Shown here piece by piece: positions 16,465 through 27,082 of a stretch of DNA of 64,000 nt. Within the stretch, counting starts at the first letter, position 1; every line of letters begins with the position of its first letter. Location of the stretch: the NCBI GenBank assembly GCA_031362725.1, contig JANLTC010000229.1, forward strand, positions 8,297 through 72,296, read 5' to 3'. Position numbers and translations under genes: made by a program. A model generated the notes under the pieces. It saw nothing but the letters and a program-made list of their open reading frames with translations. It searched no databases and was not told the origin of the DNA. Origin of the DNA: PR03 sp031362725. Its GTDB lineage: Bacteria > Myxococcota_A > UBA9160 > PR03.

Positions 16465-17970
16465 ATGAGTCTCAACCTCGGCACCATCCTCCAGGCCTCC
16501 GCGGCCGATCGTCCCAAGCACGTCGCGATCCGCATGGACGAGCGCGTGCTCACCTACGAGCAGCTCGACCGCGCGGCCCGCGGCGTCGCGACGAGTCTGC
16601 GCGCACGCGGCGTCCAGCCGGGCGACAAGGTCGCGTTGCTCGTCCCGAACGTGCCCGAGTTCACGATCGCGTACTTCGGCATCCTCTACGCGGGCGGCGC
16701 GATCGTGCCGATCAACGTGCTCGCCGCGGCGCCCGAGGTCGCGTACTTCCTCGCCGACTCCGAAGCGAAGCTGCTGATCGCACACCCCCTCTTTGCGGCG
16801 CCGGCAAAGACCGGGAGCGACGAAGCGGGCGTGCCGCTCGTACTCGCGGGCGGCGGGGCCGGTACGAACGGCGACACACTCGAAGAAATGCAGCAGGCAG
16901 CGCCGATCGCATCGCTAGCCGCCACACCCGCCGATGCCACCGCGGTGATCCTCTACACGTCCGGCACGACCGGCAAGCCCAAGGGCGCCGAACTCACCCA
17001 CTCGAACCTGTTCGTGAACTGTGCATTCGTCGTGCCGCGACTGGTCCCGCCGCAAGACGCCGACGTCTACGTCGCGCTCGCCACACTGCCGCTCTTCCAC
17101 TCGTTTGGCCAGACGGTGATCCAGAACGCGACGCTCGCGCGCGGCGGCACCTTCACGCTGTTGCCGCGCTTCGAACCGAAGAAGTGTTACGAGGTGCTCG
17201 AGCGCGACCGCGTCACGGTCTTCGCCGGCGTCCCGACGATGTACTTTGCACTGCTCCACCACGAACAGGAGCGCGACTACAACCTCAGCAGCCTCGCTTT
17301 CTGCATGACCGGCGGCGCGCCCATGCCGGTGGAAGTCATGGCCGCCTTCGAGCGCCGCTTCAGCGTGACGATCCTCGAGGGCTTCGGCCTGTCGGAGACC
17401 TCGCCCGTCGCGAGCTTCACGATGCTCGATCGGCCCCGCAAGGCGGGTTCGATCGGCTACCCGGTATGGGGCGTCGAGATGGGTATTCTCGACGAGAACG
17501 ACAACTTGTTGCCTGACGGCGAACGCGGCGAAATCGTGATCCGCGGACACAACGTCATGAAGGGCTACTGGAAGCGCCCCGACGCGAACAAGGAAGCGCT
17601 CCGCAACGGCTGGTTCCACTCGGGCGACATCGGCCTGCGCGACGCCGACGGCTGTTACTTCATCGTCGACCGCAAGAAGGACATGATCCTGCGCGGCGGT
17701 TTCAACGTCTACCCGCGCGAAGTCGAGGAAGTGCTCTATGCGCACGCGGCCGTCGCGGAGGCCGCGGTGATCGGCGTCGCACACGAGAGTCACGGCGAGG
17801 AGGTGAAAGCCGTCATCGCGCTGAAGGCCGGCCACAAGGCGAGCGAGCGCGAGATCATCGACTTCTGCAAGGAGCGCCTCGCCGCCTACAAGTACCCGCG
17901 CAGCGTCGCCTTCGTCGAGGCGCTCCCGAAGGGCCCGACCGGCAAGATCCTGAAGCGCGAGCTGCGCTGA
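16465..17970 (+). CDS. Long-chain acyl-CoA synthetase / AMP-binding ligase
   Basis: Activates a carboxylic acid via acyl-AMP to acyl-CoA. The 501 residues contain the ANL-superfamily motifs: ILYTSGTTGKPKGAELTH (P-loop-like A3, about 154-171), VFAGVPTMYFALLHHEQ, EGFGLSETSPVASF (A5), GWFHSGDIGLRDADGCYFIVDRKKDMI (A7-A8 region) and the catalytic Lys in GPTGKILKRELR. Layout fits FadD-like fatty-acid or related ligases. It stands alone on the plus strand and is convergent with the FAD dehydrogenase. Substrate class (long-chain or aromatic) is inferred. Confidence 0.92.
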   Translation: MSLNLGTILQASAADRPKHVAIRMDERVLTYEQLDRAARGVATSLRARGVQPGDKVALLVPNVPEFTIAYFGILYAGGAIVPINVLAAAPEVAYFLADSEAKLLIAHPLFAAPAKTGSDEAGVPLVLAGGGAGTNGDTLEEMQQAAPIASLAATPADATAVILYTSGTTGKPKGAELTHSNLFVNCAFVVPRLVPPQDADVYVALATLPLFHSFGQTVIQNATLARGGTFTLLPRFEPKKCYEVLERDRVTVFAGVPTMYFALLHHEQERDYNLSSLAFCMTGGAPMPVEVMAAFERRFSVTILEGFGLSETSPVASFTMLDRPRKAGSIGYPVWGVEMGILDENDNLLPDGERGEIVIRGHNVMKGYWKRPDANKEALRNGWFHSGDIGLRDADGCYFIVDRKKDMILRGGFNVYPREVEEVLYAHAAVAEAAVIGVAHESHGEEVKAVIALKAGHKASEREIIDFCKERLAAYKYPRSVAFVEALPKGPTGKILKRELR

Positions 17971-18003
17971 CCGCGTCACCCGGCAGCGAGGCTCTCGCCC
18001 AAC

Positions 18004-18026
18004 AACCTGACAGAAAATAACCTGAC
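18004..18026. repeat. Short direct repeat AACCTGAC x2 between convergent genes
   Basis: AACCTGAC occurs at 18004-18011 and 18019-18026 (15-base period), separated by the AT-rich AGAAAAT, in the 82-base gap between two converging genes, and is followed by GCCCGGCACC. It is locally AT-rich. It could be a dispersed repeat element or a binding site; the position between gene ends argues against a promoter. Confidence 0.35.
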
Positions 18027-18052
18027 GCCCGGCACCAAGTAGGTGCAGGCTT

Positions 18053-19693
18053 CTACGCGTTGCTGATGCCTTGTACGAGCAGTGCCTGTGCGGCGCGCGC
18101 GCCGTCGATCGCGGCGCTCATGATGCCGCCCGCATAGCCGGCGCCTTCTCCGACGGGATACAGATTCACGAAGCCGAGCGCGGTGTAGCGCTCGCGATCG
18201 CGCGGAATCCGCACCGGACCCGAGCTGCGTGATTCGAGACCGACGAGCACGCCTTCGGGACCCGCGAAGCCGGGGATCTCGCGTTCGAAGTGCAGCAGCG
18301 CGCGTGCAAGCGCCGTTCGCACCAGATCCGGCAGCAACGCATCGACGCGCGCGGGGATCATCCCGAAGCGATAGCTCGTTCGCGGCAGCCGCTCGCGCAC
18401 ACGTCCCGCGAGGAAGTCCGGCGCGGTTTGCGCTGGCGCGCGGTAATCCGATCCGCCCGCTTCGAAGAACGCGCGCTCGAGCGCGGCCTGGAACGCGACG
18501 CCCGCGAACGCGCCCTCGCCGTATTCGCGCGGGCCGAGCGTCGTGACGATCGCAGCGTTTGCATACGGCGAGCTGTGTCGCGAGTTCGACATGCCGTTGG
18601 TGCACAGCAGTCCGGGTTCGGACACGCTCGCGACGATCTGCCCGCCCGGGCACATGCAGAAGCTGTGTGCGCCCGGCGCGTCGTCGCCCGGGCTGCAGGT
18701 GACTCCGTAGTAGGCGGGACCGAGCAGCGCCGCTTCGGGTCCGGCGCCGTGCCGCGCGCGGTCGACGAGCGCCTGCGGATGCTCGATGCGTACGCCCAAT
18801 TGAAACGGCTTCGCCTCGAACGGAACGCCCTGCGCGGCGAGCGCACGCCAGGTGTCGCGCGCGCTGTGACCGGGGGCTAGCACCAGCGCGGCGCAAGGGA
18901 TCTCGCCGCGTGTACTCGCAAGTCCGCACACTCTGCTGGGTGTAGACGCGTCGAGCACGAGCCCTTCGGCGCGCGTGCGAAAGTGGAACCGCACGCCGTC
19001 CGCTTCGAGCCGGGCTCGCATTGCGGGCAGAATCCGATGCAGCCGGTCGGTGCCGACGTGCGCGCGCGCGTCGTACGCGATCGCGGCTGGCGCGCCGCAC
19101 GCGATCAGCTCCTCGAGCAGCGGGATCTCGAGCGGGTGCGCGACGCGCGTGTAGAGCTTGCCGTCCGAGTAGGTGCCGGCGCCGCCCTCGCCGAAGAGCA
19201 GGTTCGACTCCGGGTCGGCAACGCGCGTGCGGTCGAAGGCGCTGAGCGCCCGGCCGCGCTCGTGCAGCGCGTCGCCGCGATCGACCAGATCGACGGCGAC
19301 ACCATTGCGCGCCAGCACGAGAGCTGCGAAGAGTCCCGCCGGCCCGGCGCCGAGCACCGCGACGCGGCGGTCGCGCAGCGACGCGTGCACGCGCTCCACT
19401 GCGATTCGTCCGCGCTCCGGTGCCCGCACGACGCGACCCGCCCGCTGCGCCCGCGTGAGACCCGCGGATGCGAAGCCCTCCGGCAGCACGAGATCCGCAT
19501 GGACGACGAAGCGCAGTCGGCGCGCGCCCCCGATCCGCCGCGCATCGAGCGACTTCTTCGCGATCCGGAAACCGCGCAGCGACTCCGCGTCGATCCCCGC
19601 CGCGGCGAGCGCTCGTTCGCGCACGCGCTCCTCGGGCTCGCCGATCGCGAGCTCGATGCCGTGTACGCGCCAGGTCTCCTGCGCTTCCGCCAT
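18053..19693 (-). CDS. FAD-dependent dehydrogenase (COG2509-like)
   Basis: About 546 residues. A basic N-terminal domain of roughly 110 residues precedes the FAD-binding motif RRVAVLGAGPAGLFAALVLARNG, as in the uncharacterised COG2509 family. Further features are ESNLLFGEGGAGTYSDGKLYTR, APGHSARDTWRALAAQG, FCMCPGGQIVASVSEPG, TNGMSNSRHS and the C-terminal FAD loop GFVNLYPVGEGAGYAGGIMSAA. It is a cytoplasmic flavoprotein with unknown substrate; distant relatives act on geranylgeranyl and other hydrophobic groups. ATG at 19693 is preferred; a GTG at 19714 would overlap the flavin monooxygenase gene by 14 bases. Probably one operon with it. Confidence 0.85.
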   Translation of the reverse strand: MAEAQETWRVHGIELAIGEPEERVRERALAAAGIDAESLRGFRIAKKSLDARRIGGARRLRFVVHADLVLPEGFASAGLTRAQRAGRVVRAPERGRIAVERVHASLRDRRVAVLGAGPAGLFAALVLARNGVAVDLVDRGDALHERGRALSAFDRTRVADPESNLLFGEGGAGTYSDGKLYTRVAHPLEIPLLEELIACGAPAAIAYDARAHVGTDRLHRILPAMRARLEADGVRFHFRTRAEGLVLDASTPSRVCGLASTRGEIPCAALVLAPGHSARDTWRALAAQGVPFEAKPFQLGVRIEHPQALVDRARHGAGPEAALLGPAYYGVTCSPGDDAPGAHSFCMCPGGQIVASVSEPGLLCTNGMSNSRHSSPYANAAIVTTLGPREYGEGAFAGVAFQAALERAFFEAGGSDYRAPAQTAPDFLAGRVRERLPRTSYRFGMIPARVDALLPDLVRTALARALLHFEREIPGFAGPEGVLVGLESRSSGPVRIPRDRERYTALGFVNLYPVGEGAGYAGGIMSAAIDGARAAQALLVQGISNA

Positions 19694-19700
19694 CGCGTCG

Positions 19701-20948
19701 CTACGCGCTTCCACCGCGATTGACGATCGGCGCCGCCACCGACGCGCGTACCACCGGAATCTCGTGGTCGAGGAGCGATCGCATGCGCGGCTTGCGCGCG
19801 AGCGCGGCCTCGACGAAGGGTGCGAGCGTGCGCGCCTTCTCGGATTCGCGCGCTTCCGCTACTGCGGCGAACTCGGGCAGCACCTCGGCGGCGAACAGTT
19901 CGAGCGATTCGCAGATCTCGGCGTGACGGTTCTTGCCGGCCTGCTGCAGGAAGATCACCTGATCGACACCGGCGGCCTCGAAGTTCCGCAGATGCTGGCG
20001 CAGATCGTCGGGCGTGCCGATCCCGGGCGCTTGCAAGCTCACGCCGTGCACGGCCGACTGCGCGGCAGCGCCGAGCCGCGCTGCTCGCTCGCGTTGGAAG
20101 CTCTCCCAGAGCTGCGAGCGACCCGGCACCGCGTCGCGCGTCACCAGCGCCGCGAGCGCGAAGCCGAAGAACTCGAAGCCTTCCTGGCCGCGGCGCACGG
20201 CCTCGTCGCGATCGGAATGGATCGAGAACGCCGACACCATCGCAATGTTCGCGTTGACCGCGTGGCCGATCGGCACGCACGCGTCGCTTCGGATGGTGTC
20301 GTAGTAGATACGGCTCCAGCTGCGCGCCTCTTCGGGATCGACGAACGAGAACGCCAGCGCGCCGACGCCCTTGCTTGCCGCGATGCGGATCGTGTCGCGA
20401 TTGGTGCACGCCATCCACAGCGGCGGATGCGGCTTCTGCACCGGTTTCGGCAACACGTTGCGACACGGCATCGAAAAGGAGTCCCCTTCGAAGCCCGGGT
20501 ACGGCGTCATCGCCATCATGTTGGCGATCTGCTCGGCGGCCTCGAGCGAATACGCGCGCTTCTCGCGTGCCGGCACGCCGAAGCCGTGCAGCTCGAGACG
20601 CGTTGCGCCTTCGCCGAAGCCGAAGTCGACGCGACCGTTCGAGACGAGATCGAGCGTCGCGATGCACTCGGCTGTTCGGGCGGGATGGTTGTAGCGCGCG
20701 ATCACCTGGCGGATGCCGTGGCCGAGCCGGATGCGCTGCGTGCGCGCCGCCGCGGCGGCGAGGAACACCTCCGGCGCGGAGCAGTGCGAGTACTCCTCGA
20801 GGAAGTGGTGCTCGACGGCCCACGCGGAATCGATGCCGAGCGCGTCGGCGAGCGCCACCTGATCGAGCGCCTCGCGGAAGAGCCGCTGCTCGGCGCCCTC
20901 CTCCCAGGGCTTGGGAAGCTGCAGCTCGTAGAAAACGCCGAAACGCAT
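19701..20948 (-). CDS. LLM-class flavin-dependent oxidoreductase (luciferase-like)
   Basis: The 415-residue TIM-barrel protein starts MRFGVFYELQLPKPW, the standard bacterial-luciferase-like first strand. It continues with DSAWAVEHHFLEEYS, RIRLGHGIRQVIARYNHPAR, GRVDFGFGEGATRLE and the C-terminal VDQVIFLQQAGKNRHAEICESLELFA. It would use FMNH2 (or F420) and oxygen to hydroxylate or oxidise a small molecule. ATG at 20948 is used; the longer frame to 21065 lacks family sequence. It lies just upstream of the FAD dehydrogenase, is divergent from glucan phosphorylase, and the pair may act on one substrate. Confidence 0.88.
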   Translation of the reverse strand: MRFGVFYELQLPKPWEEGAEQRLFREALDQVALADALGIDSAWAVEHHFLEEYSHCSAPEVFLAAAAARTQRIRLGHGIRQVIARYNHPARTAECIATLDLVSNGRVDFGFGEGATRLELHGFGVPAREKRAYSLEAAEQIANMMAMTPYPGFEGDSFSMPCRNVLPKPVQKPHPPLWMACTNRDTIRIAASKGVGALAFSFVDPEEARSWSRIYYDTIRSDACVPIGHAVNANIAMVSAFSIHSDRDEAVRRGQEGFEFFGFALAALVTRDAVPGRSQLWESFQRERAARLGAAAQSAVHGVSLQAPGIGTPDDLRQHLRNFEAAGVDQVIFLQQAGKNRHAEICESLELFAAEVLPEFAAVAEARESEKARTLAPFVEAALARKPRMRSLLDHEIPVVRASVAAPIVNRGGSA

Positions 20949-21125
20949 GGGGATCCTCCGCGGGGCCGCCAGCATACCTTCGGCATCGTCGCTTGCGGCG
21001 AGCGCCCTCGGGTCGTCGCGTCCGCCCATCGAGAGAGTCGCGACGCCGTCATACCGAACCCGCAACCTTCGGTGAAGGCGTTGCGGGCTCCCGCCCCGCG
21101 TCGTGCCTGTGCGATATTGAGGCGC

Positions 21126-23276
21126 ATGCCGATCGTTCCGCTAGGTCCCGGTTGCGAAGACACCTCTCGCGCGGCGGCTCTGCTGGCCGAGCGCATTCCC
21201 GACGCGCTGGCGCCGCTGGCGCGGCTGGCCTTCAACTACCGCTGGTCATGGGCGCTCGGCGGTCCCGCGTTGTTCTCGTCGGTGGACGCGGATCGCTGGG
21301 CGATCTGCCACCACAACCCGGTGCGTTTGCTCCAAGAAGCGCCACTCGCCTCGCTCGAGCGTGCCGCATCCGACGCCGATCTATGTGGGCGTGCGCGTGA
21401 ACTCGAAGAGCGCATTGCAGCGGAACTGGCTGCCCCGCCGCGCGGCGACGTACCGCCGGATCGACCGGTCGCGTTCTTCTGCGCCGAGTACGGCGTCCAT
21501 CCCTCGTTGCCGATCTACGCCGGCGGGCTCGGCGTGCTCGCCGGCGACCTGCTGAAGGCGGCCTCCGACGCACGCCTGCCTTTCGTGGCGATCGGCCTGC
21601 TCTATCGCGAGGGCTACTTCCGCCAGCGCATCGATGTCTCCGGCTGGCAGCACGAGTACTGGGTGCCGGCCGATCCGGACCTGCTGCCGGCGACGGTGGT
21701 CACGGCCCCGGGCGGCGGCCCGTTGTTGGTGCCGGTGCCGGTGCGCGGTGTCGAGGTGTGGGCGCAGATCTGGCGCGTCGACGTGGGGCGCGTTCCGCTC
21801 TACCTGCTCGACACCGACCGGCCCGAGAACCGGCGCATCGACCGCTGGATCACCTCGCGGCTCTACGTCGGCGATCTCGACGTGCGGTTGGCGCAGTATG
21901 CGCTGCTCGGCCGCGGCGGCGTCCGGGTACTGCAGGCGCTCGGCATCGACCCGAGCGTGCTGCACCTGAACGAAGGCCACGCCGGCCTCGCGACGTTGGA
22001 GCTCGCCGCCACCGAAATGCGTGCAGGGCGCAGCCTTTCCGACGCGCTGGCCGCCGTGCGCGCGCGCACCGTCTTCACCACCCACACGCCGGTGCCGGCC
22101 GGCAACGAAAGCTACGAACGCGACGCAATCGTCCGCGCCCATCCGGACATCGCGGAGCGGCTGTGCACGGACTGGAACGACCTGTTCGCGCTGGCCAGCG
22201 ACGATCCCGCGAACCACGACAGCCGCGTCGGCATGACGCAGTTCGCGCTGCGTCTGGCGCGTTCGACCAACGCCGTGAGTCGGCGACACGGCGAGACCGC
22301 GCGCGCGATGTGGCGGCCTGCGTTCGGCGTCGAGACAGCCGACGAGGTGCCGATCACCCACGTGACCAACGGTGTCCACGTCCCCACCTGGATGGCGGCG
22401 CCGATGCGGGAGCTGCTCGACCGCCACCTCGGCCTCGGTTGGGAGACACGCAGCGGTGACCCCGCCACCTGGAAGAAATTCGATGCGATCCCGGATGCGG
22501 AGCTGTGGGCGGTGCGCGGCGGGCTGCGCGCATCGCTGGTTGAGCGCTTGCGCGACCGTGCGACCGTGGACCGGCTGGAGCGGGGCGAGCCGCGCGCGTA
22601 CGTCCAGCTCGCGGCCCACGCCTTCGACCCGAACCGGCTCACCGTCGGCTTCGCGCGCAGGCTTGCGACCTATAAGCGCTTGCACCTGCTCACCCGCGAC
22701 CTCGGCCGCGCACTGCAACTGCTCGACGGTTCGCGGCCGGTGCAGATCGTCCTCGCCGGCAAGGCGCATCCGCAAGACGACGAGGCCAAGCGCATCGTGC
22801 AGCTGCTCTTCGGCGCCAAAGGCAGCCCGCACGTCGGCGACCGGATCGCCTACCTCCACGATTACGACATGGAGATGGCGCAGTTCCTCGTCGCCGGCTG
22901 CGATCTGTGGCTCAACCTGCCGCGTCCGCCGCTCGAGGCGAGCGGCACGAGCGGCATGAAGGCGGCGCTGAACGGTGGCCTCAACCTGAGCGTGCTCGAC
23001 GGCTGGTGGGACGAGGGCTTCGACGGAACCAACGGCTGGGCGATCGACGGCGCCGAGGACCCCGACCACGAGGCGCAGGACGCGCGCCACGCGGCGAAGG
23101 TTCTCGAGCTGATGGAGCGCGAGGTTGCGCCGCTCTTCTACGAACGCGACGCCGACGGAATCCCCCGCGGCTGGCTGCAACGCACCAGAGCGTCGCTGCG
23201 CACCGGCATCCACGACTTCAGCGCACGCCGCATGCTCGACGACTATGCGAAGGACGTCTACTGGCCCGCCGGTTAG
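21126..23276 (+). CDS. glgP: Alpha-glucan phosphorylase (GT35, short bacterial type)
   Basis: Releases glucose 1-phosphate from alpha-1,4-glucans such as glycogen. The 716-residue length fits the GlgP branch represented by TIGR02094. Motifs include AFNYRWSWAL near the N-terminus, VAFFCAEYGVHPSLPIYAGGLG, LHLNEGHAGL, VFTTHTPVPAGNE, ITHVTNGVHVPTWM, GFARRLATYKR and the PLP-lysine region EASGTSGMKAALNGGLN, ending with the WAI strand. ATG at 21126 gives the usual start; the enormous upstream open frame is a GC-rich shadow. Cytoplasmic carbon-storage metabolism. Confidence 0.94.
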   Translation: MPIVPLGPGCEDTSRAAALLAERIPDALAPLARLAFNYRWSWALGGPALFSSVDADRWAICHHNPVRLLQEAPLASLERAASDADLCGRARELEERIAAELAAPPRGDVPPDRPVAFFCAEYGVHPSLPIYAGGLGVLAGDLLKAASDARLPFVAIGLLYREGYFRQRIDVSGWQHEYWVPADPDLLPATVVTAPGGGPLLVPVPVRGVEVWAQIWRVDVGRVPLYLLDTDRPENRRIDRWITSRLYVGDLDVRLAQYALLGRGGVRVLQALGIDPSVLHLNEGHAGLATLELAATEMRAGRSLSDALAAVRARTVFTTHTPVPAGNESYERDAIVRAHPDIAERLCTDWNDLFALASDDPANHDSRVGMTQFALRLARSTNAVSRRHGETARAMWRPAFGVETADEVPITHVTNGVHVPTWMAAPMRELLDRHLGLGWETRSGDPATWKKFDAIPDAELWAVRGGLRASLVERLRDRATVDRLERGEPRAYVQLAAHAFDPNRLTVGFARRLATYKRLHLLTRDLGRALQLLDGSRPVQIVLAGKAHPQDDEAKRIVQLLFGAKGSPHVGDRIAYLHDYDMEMAQFLVAGCDLWLNLPRPPLEASGTSGMKAALNGGLNLSVLDGWWDEGFDGTNGWAIDGAEDPDHEAQDARHAAKVLELMEREVAPLFYERDADGIPRGWLQRTRASLRTGIHDFSARRMLDDYAKDVYWPAG

Positions 23277-23313
23277 TCTCCCCACGCTCTGCGCGCCCCG
23301 AGGAGTCGTCGCC

Positions 23314-23763
23314 ATGTCCGTGATCCCGCACTTCATGAAGTACGCAGCCGCGTTCGAGCAGGCCTACGCGAGCGACGATTGGTCGCTCGCAGCGCCGTTC
23401 TTCACCGACGGCGCGGTCTACGAGGCGCAGCTTCCGGTACCGCTCGGCGGCCGCTTCGAGGGCCGCGCCGCGATTCTCGCGTACTTCAAGTTCGTGCTCG
23501 ACAACTTCGATCGTCGCTTTGCCTCGCGCGAAATCGGCCTGATCAGCGGTCCGCGCGAAGACGGCGATTCGGTGTGGCTGCGCGGCTCCGCTCGCTACAC
23601 CGCGGCAGGGGTTCCCGATCTGTACTTCGAACTCGACGTCCACGTCGCGTTCGACGGCGACCGGATCCGCAGCATGGAAGACAGCTACGACCAAGCGACG
23701 ATCGCGGAACTGGAGAACTACCTGCGCGAGTACGGCGCGAAGCTCGGGATCGCGCCCGGCTGA
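23314..23763 (+). CDS. SnoaL/NTF2-like protein
   Basis: A 149-residue alpha+beta barrel protein: FEQAYASDDWSLAAPFFTDGAVYEA (N-terminal helix and first strand), FEGRAAILAYFKFVLDNFDRR, a central sheet and VHVAFDGDRIRSMEDSYDQAT. Such proteins are cyclases, isomerases or ligand-binding modules; no catalytic residues can be assigned. GAGGAG lies upstream of ATG 23314. It is 37 bases after glgP and convergent with the DUF3419 gene, whose stop is 39 bases away. Confidence 0.78.
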   Translation: MSVIPHFMKYAAAFEQAYASDDWSLAAPFFTDGAVYEAQLPVPLGGRFEGRAAILAYFKFVLDNFDRRFASREIGLISGPREDGDSVWLRGSARYTAAGVPDLYFELDVHVAFDGDRIRSMEDSYDQATIAELENYLREYGAKLGIAPG

Positions 23764-23802
23764 ATCGCACGACGCGTCCGCTCGGCCGTCGCCGCGAGAC
23801 CG

Positions 23803-24921
23803 TCACGATCGCGGGCTCGGGCAGCGCGGGAACGTTTCGCGCTCATCGACCGTGGCGACGCCGAAGGTGTAGAAGACGGAGCTGTCCTCGCGTTCGAGGC
23901 GCCGCGCGAGCGGCGCGTCGTGCACGAGGCCCGGCAGCGGCGGCGCCGCCCATTGCGCCGCGAGGTGGCGCCAACAGAGGCGCGAACCCGGAACGCTGCT
24001 GGCCGTGATCCGCGCGAGCAGCGCATCGAAGCGCTGCTGCGACATCCACGCGCTGACATCCGAGAGCGACCACTTCGTCGGCGCATCGCGCAACAGCCGC
24101 GGCGGCAGCTCCTCGATCGACGCGCAGCGAAGTTCGAGTCGCGCGAGATGCTTGCGCGCGCGCTCGGCGCCTTCGGCCGCGAGCCAAACCGGCAGCGCGC
24201 CGTTCGGGTCGTAGTCGCCGTGGTAGATCAGATGCAAGAGCGCACTCTCGCGCAGCAGCCGCCGCTGCGCGAAGTCGAGCATGCGGCCGTACAGATAGGT
24301 GCCGATCCGGCCTTCTGTGGAACGCCGAAAGCTCGGATCCTGGAGCGCGAGCGCCGACGCGACCGGGTGGAAGAACGCGCGCCAGAAGCGCTCGCCGCGC
24401 ACGATCTCGACTGCCGAGCGCGCGAGCACCGCGCGTTGCTCGTCGAGCGAGGTTGCCGCGAAGCAGGCGCGCGGCCAGCCCAACAGACCGGCGCGGCGCA
24501 GCCAGGCGGAATGGCGCGCGAGCGCCGTTTCGAGCCGACCTGCATACAGCACACCGCGCCGCAGCAGCGACCCTCGCGCATCCCAATAGCGTCGCGCGCG
24601 CGGCGTGAGGCTCGGTCGCAGCTGTGCGTAGGCGTCGAGTCGATGCGCATCGGCATCGACGCCGAGAAACGCGCGAAACGGTGCCAGTGCCATCGCGTCG
24701 AGCGCGGCGGCCTTCAGTTCGAGCGTGTGGAGCTGGCTTTCGCGCCGATCGATCGCGAGGAAGCGGCGCGGTCCGGCGCCCAGCAGCGCGAGCGCACGAC
24801 CTCCGCCTGCCGCAATACAGACGACGGTGTCGCCGTGCTCCGGTGCAAGCGCATGCAGCTCCGAGCGCGAGTCTTCATTGCACGCGCTGTAGAGCGGTCG
24901 GCGCCGCAGCGCGCCGATCAA
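23803..24921 (-). CDS. DUF3419 protein, BtaA-like aminocarboxypropyltransferase
   Basis: A 372-residue protein of the DUF3419 family, whose studied member BtaA transfers the 3-amino-3-carboxypropyl group of S-adenosylmethionine to diacylglycerol (first step of betaine-lipid synthesis). Seen here: RPLYSACNEDSRSELHAL near the N-terminus, the SAM loop VCIAAGGGRALALLG, IDRRESQLHTLELKAAAL, and C-terminal SLSDVSAWMSQQRFDALL. The start is TTG at 24921, sharing TTGA with the LolA-like stop; the longer open frame upstream is a shadow of that gene. It is the last of five overlapping genes. No BtaB N-methyltransferase is adjacent, so the product might be a homoserine-type lipid; inference. Confidence 0.8.
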   Translation of the reverse strand: MIGALRRRPLYSACNEDSRSELHALAPEHGDTVVCIAAGGGRALALLGAGPRRFLAIDRRESQLHTLELKAAALDAMALAPFRAFLGVDADAHRLDAYAQLRPSLTPRARRYWDARGSLLRRGVLYAGRLETALARHSAWLRRAGLLGWPRACFAATSLDEQRAVLARSAVEIVRGERFWRAFFHPVASALALQDPSFRRSTEGRIGTYLYGRMLDFAQRRLLRESALLHLIYHGDYDPNGALPVWLAAEGAERARKHLARLELRCASIEELPPRLLRDAPTKWSLSDVSAWMSQQRFDALLARITASSVPGSRLCWRHLAAQWAAPPLPGLVHDAPLARRLEREDSSVFYTFGVATVDERETFPRCPSPRS

Positions 24922-25759
24922 CGCGCGTCTCCAGGGTCCGGGTGCCGCCCGACCAGCGCGTACAGATCCTCGCCCTCGCGCTCCAATACCGACGCCGAGA
25001 ATACGTCCGCCGAGATCGCCGCGTCGATCTCCATCCGCGAGGTCTCGACATCGGTCCAGGCGTCGCGCCCGACTTGTTCGATGCGCATGTGTTCGATGCG
25101 CAGGAAGCCTGCTTCCTCGATCGCGCCCGCGAGCGCGATACGCAGTCGCTTGCTCGGCTCGGCGCCCGTTCCGCGGTAGAAGTCGACTCGCGCGACGCCG
25201 TTGCGCGCGCGGTCGATCCATACGACGAGCCTGCCGTACTGCGACTCGCGCTGCGGGATCGCTTCGATCACGGTGCATGCGGCGTCCGCCTCGTCTGCGT
25301 CGGGCAACCGGCGCAACGCGAAATGCTCGAAGCGCTGGTGCTCCAGCTCCTCGAAGCTGAGATCGCTGCCGTAGAACGAATCGCCCTTGTGCGCGGTGCC
25401 GACGCGTCGCGGGCGGCGCTCCTCGGCCTGATAGAGCCACGTGTCGCTCACGCCATCGGGTGTTTCGAGCACGAGCAGCGCATGGCCGCGCAGATAGTTC
25501 GGCGCGGTGAAGCGCAGCAGCGAGCGCGCGTGTTCCTCGTCGCGCCGATACGCGACGTCGAACGCGCGCCGTGACACCAGTTGTCCGCCGCGATGCACGC
25601 GCAGCTCGATGCTGCGCACGCCCGGCGCATGCAACGTGCGCTCGAACGCGCCCTGCAACAGCTCGCGATCGCTGCGGGCGTGCGCAGCGGTGTCCTCGGC
25701 CCCCGAGCGTGCGCCGAGCAGCGCAATCGCCAGCAGCAAGATCGCCAGCTCAGCCCGCA

Positions 25760-25760
<1 letters not shown>
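24918..25760 (-). CDS. LolA-like outer-membrane lipoprotein-sorting protein
   Basis: The 280-residue periplasmic protein has a signal peptide (MRAELAILLLAIALLGARSG). The body fits the LolA_like family of unclosed beta-barrel carriers: ELLQGAFERTLHAPGVRSIELRV, RSLLRFTAPNYLRGHALLVLE, DTWLYQAEERRPRRVGTAHKGDSF, GSDLSFEELEHQRFEHFAL and YGRLVVWIDRARNGVARVDFY. Such proteins commonly accompany RND/MMPL exporters and ferry lipids or lipoproteins. The ATG at 25760 shares one base with the response-regulator stop (TGATG), and the stop shares TTGA with DUF3419. Confidence 0.85.

Positions 25761-27078
<1,318 letters not shown>

Positions 27079-27082
<4 letters not shown>

Noticed and set aside
19173..21125. 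Huge plus-strand open frame extending 651 codons upstream of glucan phosphorylase
   Set aside because: It is antisense to the FAD dehydrogenase and flavin monooxygenase, is Arg/Ser/Ala-rich without family sequence, and arises from GC-rich codon use. The true start is ATG 21126.
24919..25440. N-terminal extension of the DUF3419 protein
   Set aside because: The upstream frame is the LolA-like gene read out of frame; a TTG overlapping that gene's stop gives the natural family start.
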